Positions 60,301 through 64,000 of a DNA stretch of 64,000 nucleotides are shown one piece after another. The notes beneath the pieces are model-generated. The model made no database searches. It was not told the DNA's origin and saw only the letters and a list, made by a program, of their open reading frames with translations. Location of the stretch: positions 355,972-419,971 of the forward strand of contig NMRA01000072.1 of NCBI GenBank assembly GCA_002633005.1, given 5' to 3'. The DNA is from Phoronis australis (Eukaryota > Phoronida > Phoronidae). Every line of letters begins with the position of its first letter. The stretch's first letter is position 1. The position numbers and the translations under genes were made by a program.

Positions 60301-62391
60301 TGATGCAGTGTGTCCTGCTTTGCTGTTTTTATCCTAAAGTTACAGCTACAAAACACTTGGAAATGTGTTGCGGTAACTCCATCTAGTGTTTAATTAGGGA
60401 ATCAACTCATTCTCTAACCTAATAATAGCCATATTATATTCATTGCTTGCATACAGAGACTTGTAGTGGGTAACTTATTGTGTTCATTCCTAAGCAAACG
60501 TGTATAGTCAGTTTTTCTGAAACCCCCTGATATGAATACTTATGTTTAGAAACAAGCCCTGGCTAATTTTAGTGGTCCCATATATGTATTTGTTTTTGTT
60601 GTTTTTTTTGTTTGCAGGGTTATATTGATTAGTGCACTGCATTTCTTCTATTTTTAGGCCATGCATTATTCAAGTATTCAGTTTGATAAATTACCGAATA
60701 AACAATTTTCATTTGCTTTTTTAAATTTCAAATTGAAAATCTCACAAAAATAGCTCATTTTTGGTATTGACCTGTTGCGTGTTTTAGAGAGATGATGGAC
60801 GCCAACGTTGCCTCATCACTGCTGGAGTACATTGTGTATGATGAAGATAAGCTGGACATCGCCAGCGAAGTGGCGTGGACACTCACATTTTTAACAGCCA
60901 GGTACGTACTTCAAATCGAAGAGGCAATTCCCGTATAAGATATGTAGATATGTGGTCACGAAATTGTAGTATATCATTCTACCATTTCTCTGCTTCTGTC
61001 CTCTGCTGTTTAAGAGGAGAGTAATCGGTTTTGCTGTTACCTTTTGTGAAAATACAGATCCTTGGTTGTATTAGAAAAACATTTTCAGCATTAATAACTG
61101 TTGCCCTGGCATGTATTTACTGTCCATGCAACAATGGAACGCGATGTAAACGGGCCAGCAAAAGGCCCGGATCTTGCAATGTGCGACTCGCTAATAAAGT
61201 CGGTCTGGGCCGGTTACTTGTGTTTGCTAATGAACGGAATGCAGAACCAAAATGTAGGCCTTTTGCTGGATAGTTTAGGTCACTTTCTATTGTTGCGTGG
61301 ATAGCAAATGCACGTCAAGGGANGTCACGAAATTGTAGTATATCATTCTACCATTTCTCTGCTTCTGTCCTCTGCTGTTTAAGAGGAGAGAAATCAGTTT
61401 TGCTGTTACCTTTTGTGAAAATACAGATCCTTGGTTGTATTAGAAAAACATTTTCAGCATTAATAACTGTTGCCCTGGCATGTATTTACTGTCCATGCAA
61501 CAATGGAACGCGATGTAAACGGGCCAGCAAAAGGCCCGGATCTTGCAATGTGCGACTCGCTAATAAAGTCGGTCTGGGCCGGTTACTTGTGTTTGCTAAT
61601 GAACGGAATGCAGAACCAAAATGTAGGCCTTTTGCTGGATAGTTTAGGTCACTTTCTATTGTTGCGTGGATAGCAAATGCACGTCAAGGGAATAACAATT
61701 ATTGCAGAAAAACATATTTCTAAGTCAATCAGTTAACGTCAGATCAATTGTTTACCCTTTAAGTTGATCTCTATGTTGTATATTTATATCTTGTATATTC
61801 GTGGTTTATAGTCATGATGTTTTCTCTTATGATTTTTCAATTATTCTAGCCTTGTCTGTTCTTTAAATGTTTGACTAAAATCGAAAAGCAACTTCTACTG
61901 TATGTGCAAGGCTGTACATTTTAGATCGTGGTCATATTCGATTGTATGTATGCATCCTTTGTGTCATTCTAGATATGTTAATGGATGAAAGAATTACCAT
62001 GTTTACATGATCCCTCACACAATGGTTTGTTTTTGGCTTGAAATCACTAGATTTGAAGTTGAATAAATTGTCTTTATACATAAACATTTACAAAACACGG
62101 CTTCCTTTGGAATTCACACACACAATTTTATTTTTTAAAAATTGTTGAATTTCTTAGCTTGATCAAAGTAATTCCAACAATAACAATCGGGTTCATTTGA
62201 AAGTCAGGCAAAAATTTGCCCAGAATTGTGTCAATTTTCATAGATAAAAGATTTCTTTGTTACTGTAAGTTGTTCTAATTTCCTCTTTCAGACTGGAATA
62301 TGATGCAGGGCTCGTGGAACATGGTATTATCACCAAACTTGTCAGCATGGTGGTGAAATTAGCTGAGGATGTAGACAGTTGTTCTATAGAG
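48309..62391 (+). CDS. TMCO6: TMCO6-like armadillo-repeat protein (5' part, 8 exons)
   Basis: Exons: 1 48309..48387, 2 53981..54078, 3 54682..54794, 4 55519..55702, 5 56978..57082, 6 57995..58071, 7 60788..60901, 8 62292..62391; all phases agree (870 nt, 290 codons). The N-terminus is Arg/Lys-rich ([14 protein letters not shown], then SRKQRREQV), resembling an importin-beta-binding region. Armadillo repeats follow from exon 4 ([50 protein letters not shown]). The order and spacing match human TMCO6 (493 aa), so about 200 C-terminal residues lie past the window. The molecular role of TMCO6 is poorly known. Importin-alpha was considered, but the repeat spacing and the match to human TMCO6 argue against it. 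Intron 1 (5.6 kb) holds a hAT-like element. Confidence 0.88.
49434..49925. repeat. 492-bp copy of 51294-51785, ending at an N
   Basis: Identical to 51294-51785 except for one visible substitution (gagcgttag versus gagcattag). It stops exactly at the single N at 49926, so it is the end of one contig duplicating sequence that lies inside the next. Probably an assembly artefact. Confidence 0.8.
49926..49926. other. Single-N contig join
   Basis: One N placed exactly where the 492-bp duplicate ends; a scaffold join of unknown true size. Confidence 0.8.
50028..52700. mobile_element. hAT-like non-autonomous DNA transposon with 5-bp target duplication
   Basis: Ends CAGGGTTCGAC (left) and GTCGAGCCCTG (right) are inverted repeats of the hAT type (CAGGG). 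Both are flanked by CCTAT (50023-50027 and 52701-52705). Subterminal 'aggtcgcattt' motifs occur near both ends. 2673 bp, with no transposase-like frame. It lies in TMCO6 intron 1 and contains the 51294-51785 segment. Confidence 0.65.
51294..51785. repeat. Second copy of the 492-bp duplicate, inside the hAT-like element
   Basis: Direct repeat of 49434-49925 at an offset of 1860 bases. Confidence 0.8.
54816..54930 (+). repeat. Decayed copies of the TMCO6 exon 3 end and donor
   Basis: Exon 3 ends CTACATAGACTTGTTTATGG|GGTAGGTTA. Downstream, 'cttcatagatttgtggctgg' followed by 'ggtaac' (near 54818) and 'caaagacgtgtttatgagta' followed by 'ggtta' (near 54890) resemble the exon end plus donor. More distant echoes occur near 55225 (gactagacatgtttaagatg), 55320 and 55365. 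Confidence 0.4.
55002..55192. repeat. 38-bp minisatellite, five copies
   Basis: Units 'gactaagctacccatagact' followed by 'gatatttagccaagtcat' start at 55002, 55040, 55078, 55116 and 55154, exactly 38 bases apart. TMCO6 intron 3. Confidence 0.85.
57569..57626 (+). mobile_element. PIF/Harbinger-like MITE end, truncated by an N
   Basis: The left terminal repeat GGGCTGTTCCAGTAAAATCT and the following G-rich stretch match the elements at 28813 and 32495. The sequence then stops at the N at 57627, so the rest of the element was probably lost in assembly. Confidence 0.7.
60955..61322. repeat. 368-bp direct repeat, copy 1 (contig end)
   Basis: Nearly identical to 61324-61691 (two substitutions seen, gagagtaatcgg versus gagagaaatcag), with a single N between them. 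Non-coding, in TMCO6 intron 7. Confidence 0.85.
61324..61691. repeat. 368-bp direct repeat, copy 2 (contig start)
   Basis: Duplicate of 60955-61322 beginning straight after the N at 61323; probably an unmerged contig overlap or two alleles. Confidence 0.85.
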
Positions 62392-63211
62392 GTATGTCAA
62401 TAGGCACCGCTGTGTGTTTAGTAGCTTTTCATTCACCAGGTGGCGTGACCATCTGGTCCACTAGTCTGCTCACCCAGAACTGTCAAACGATGTGGAAATC
62501 TACAGCATTTCGTGAATCCAGTCAAAAATAGATCAGCGATGAGACAATGTAGAAGAACGTTGAGCAGGAAGAAATGAAGCCCAGTTATCAAAAGCAGAAA
62601 TGGTTACAAGATAATGTTACGCTTTTTGTCTGAAAATATTGCATGTCAAGATAATCTGACTATATCTAAGTAAGATAATACATTTTAAAAAAAAGTTGGT
62701 AATATGTTACCAAAGTTGTTTATTGTTTGCCAGAGATGTGGAAACAGAACAAAAAGTCAGAAATTTAGTTGAAAGTCAGATGATAACTATGTGTGTAAGT
62801 TGTGGATAAAAGTATTGTAGTTGAAACTTGCTGATGGCTGGTTATATAACAGGCAAAGAGGAACCAGAAATGGAAAATCAGAGGACAGCGACATCGGCGA
62901 AGTAGCATTTGAATTATCTTCCATAAATTTTTCAAAAATGTGAAAAATAAGATTTTAGAAGGAAGACGAAATAATATATGTCTCAAGTCCCCGTGTGGTC
63001 TAATGTGATAGTTGACCGGGTCATTTTGAAACTGTAAATAAGGTCCGCCAAATCTGTTGAGTCAGTCTGGCCAATTAAAATGTAACAAGTTAGTTATCTT
63101 CATTGGGAGAAAAATATCAGTATCTTACTTCCCATACATGTTCTGAGCGTGAAGTGCCAGGAAAATCATCCCATTGCATGAGCCAACATAATGTAGTACA
63201 CAGTGTATATA

Positions 63212-63310
63212 CAGGAGGCAGTGTGGCCTAGTGTGATAGGTGCCCGTTTTTATACTCAAGGTCATGTTTTCAAGTCCCACTGGGTCACACTGCCAAACCC
63301 TTGAGTCAGG
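63212..63310 (+). mobile_element. tRNA-derived SINE (degenerate)
   Basis: A-box-like GTGTGGCCTAGTGTGATAGG and B-box-like GTTTTCAAGTCCC. The head 'aggcagtgtggc' resembles the SINE at 17690-17776. A weaker relative lies near 62985-63060 ('ccgtgtggtctaatgtgata'). Confidence 0.5.
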
Positions 63311-63621
63311 TCTCCAACTCCTCAACTCGGTTTTACTACATGTTAATAAAGCATAAAAATGGTGATCAGTGCAATGGACCCACATGCGCGGCCTGTGCAC
63401 GTCTGGTACAAGGTGTACCAGACCGCCTACAATAAATTTTTTTAAGTCCTGAACAACTGTGATTAGGTTGCCACCTGAAATCATTTAGAAATAATGTTAG
63501 TTTTCAACCAGGACTCTTTCTTCAGGTTTAAAGGTTAGAGTCGTGAAATCATAAACGGACATTTTATCAGTCGAAACGTCCAATCTTGGTGCCATTAAAT
63601 TTAATGTAGGACTTTTTAGGG

Positions 63622-63725
63622 CAATAGTCTGATATAGCATGCCTGCATTTTGAGAATCAGTTTACTTAACTGAATAACAGGCATCAAACTGGTTCTTAAA
63701 ATGTGGGCATGTTATATCCGACTAT
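63622..63725. repeat. Foldback repeat related to 15785-16050
   Basis: 'atagtctgatatagcatgcc' and 'ggcatgttatatccgactat' form the outer arms; 'ttttgagaatcagttt' and 'aaactggttcttaaaa' form the inner arms. Confidence 0.65.
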
Positions 63726-63784
63726 TCCCCTTTTTGGAGTAGCCCATCTGCAACTGTGGGTTTGACATCACCAATGCATGTTGC

Positions 63785-64000
63785 AGGGCTTGGAATTTTC
63801 CGCGGAAACGCGGATTTCCGCTTTTTTCAAATGTTCTTTCCTCGTATTTTATTATATTTCCGCGTAAAAAAAAAATCGGATTTGATATAAAATTTCCGCG
63901 GCAAATGTCTTTCTTACCGCCGCGTTGCCGACGACTTTCACCTCGAAAAGCAGAAGTTGCTCTTTATGTTTCGGAGGAACGTAAATTGTCAACATTGCCG
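63785..64000. mobile_element. Possible hAT-type element end, running off the window
   Basis: CAGGGCTTGGAATTTTCCGC followed by repeated 'ccgcgg' and 'ccgcgt' motifs looks like a CAGGG terminus with subterminal repeats. The other end is not in the window. Confidence 0.35.

Noticed and set aside
61031-61642. Two identical 80-residue reading frames
   Set aside because: They are the same non-coding sequence counted twice in the 368-bp duplicate.
48309-62391. Importin-alpha
   Set aside because: Basic N-terminus and armadillo repeats are shared, but segment order and residues match human TMCO6 better.

Overview
This is nuclear DNA of an invertebrate animal, most likely a deuterostome such as a hemichordate, echinoderm or cephalochordate. 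It is AT-rich, with short exons in introns of a few hundred bases to several kilobases, and many small non-autonomous transposons and minisatellites. The encoded proteins are close to vertebrate KIF15, MND1 and TMCO6. The species cannot be named from the sequence alone. N tracts (6566-6582) and single Ns (21908, 49926, 57627, 61323) show a draft scaffold.

Layout. 1-3300: two tandem-duplicated arylsulfatase-type first exons on the minus strand, one frameshifted, in diverged duplicated flanks; the rest of that gene would lie left of the window. 3300-6040: no gene recognised. 6042-36996, minus strand: a complete KIF15 (kinesin-12) gene, which I assembled as 32 coding exons, 4104 nt, 1367 aa, phase-consistent throughout. 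36997-37455: a bidirectional promoter interval with a CDE/CHR-like cell-cycle element. 37456-38001, plus strand: a two-exon gene for a 74-aa single-pass membrane protein I do not recognise. 40226-44678, minus strand: MND1, all but the initiator-Met exon; the predicted length of 205 aa equals human MND1. 48309 to beyond the window end, plus strand: TMCO6-like armadillo protein, first 8 coding exons (290 codons).

KIF15 acts in the mitotic spindle and MND1 in meiotic recombination. Their proximity may be ancient or chance; the sequence does not show co-regulation except for the shared promoter interval of KIF15 and the small membrane-protein gene.

The most unusual signals are four. First, tandem repeats in several introns (three in KIF15, one in TMCO6) look seeded by the upstream exon's 3' end together with its splice donor. 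Second, KIF15 has an intron with an ATATCCTT donor and CCTTAAC branch site, that is, a U12-type intron, whose phase requires AT-AA or AT-AC ends. Third, two inverted PIF/Harbinger-like MITEs flank KIF15 exons 8-9. Fourth, a small membrane-protein gene is split over two exons and is easily missed.
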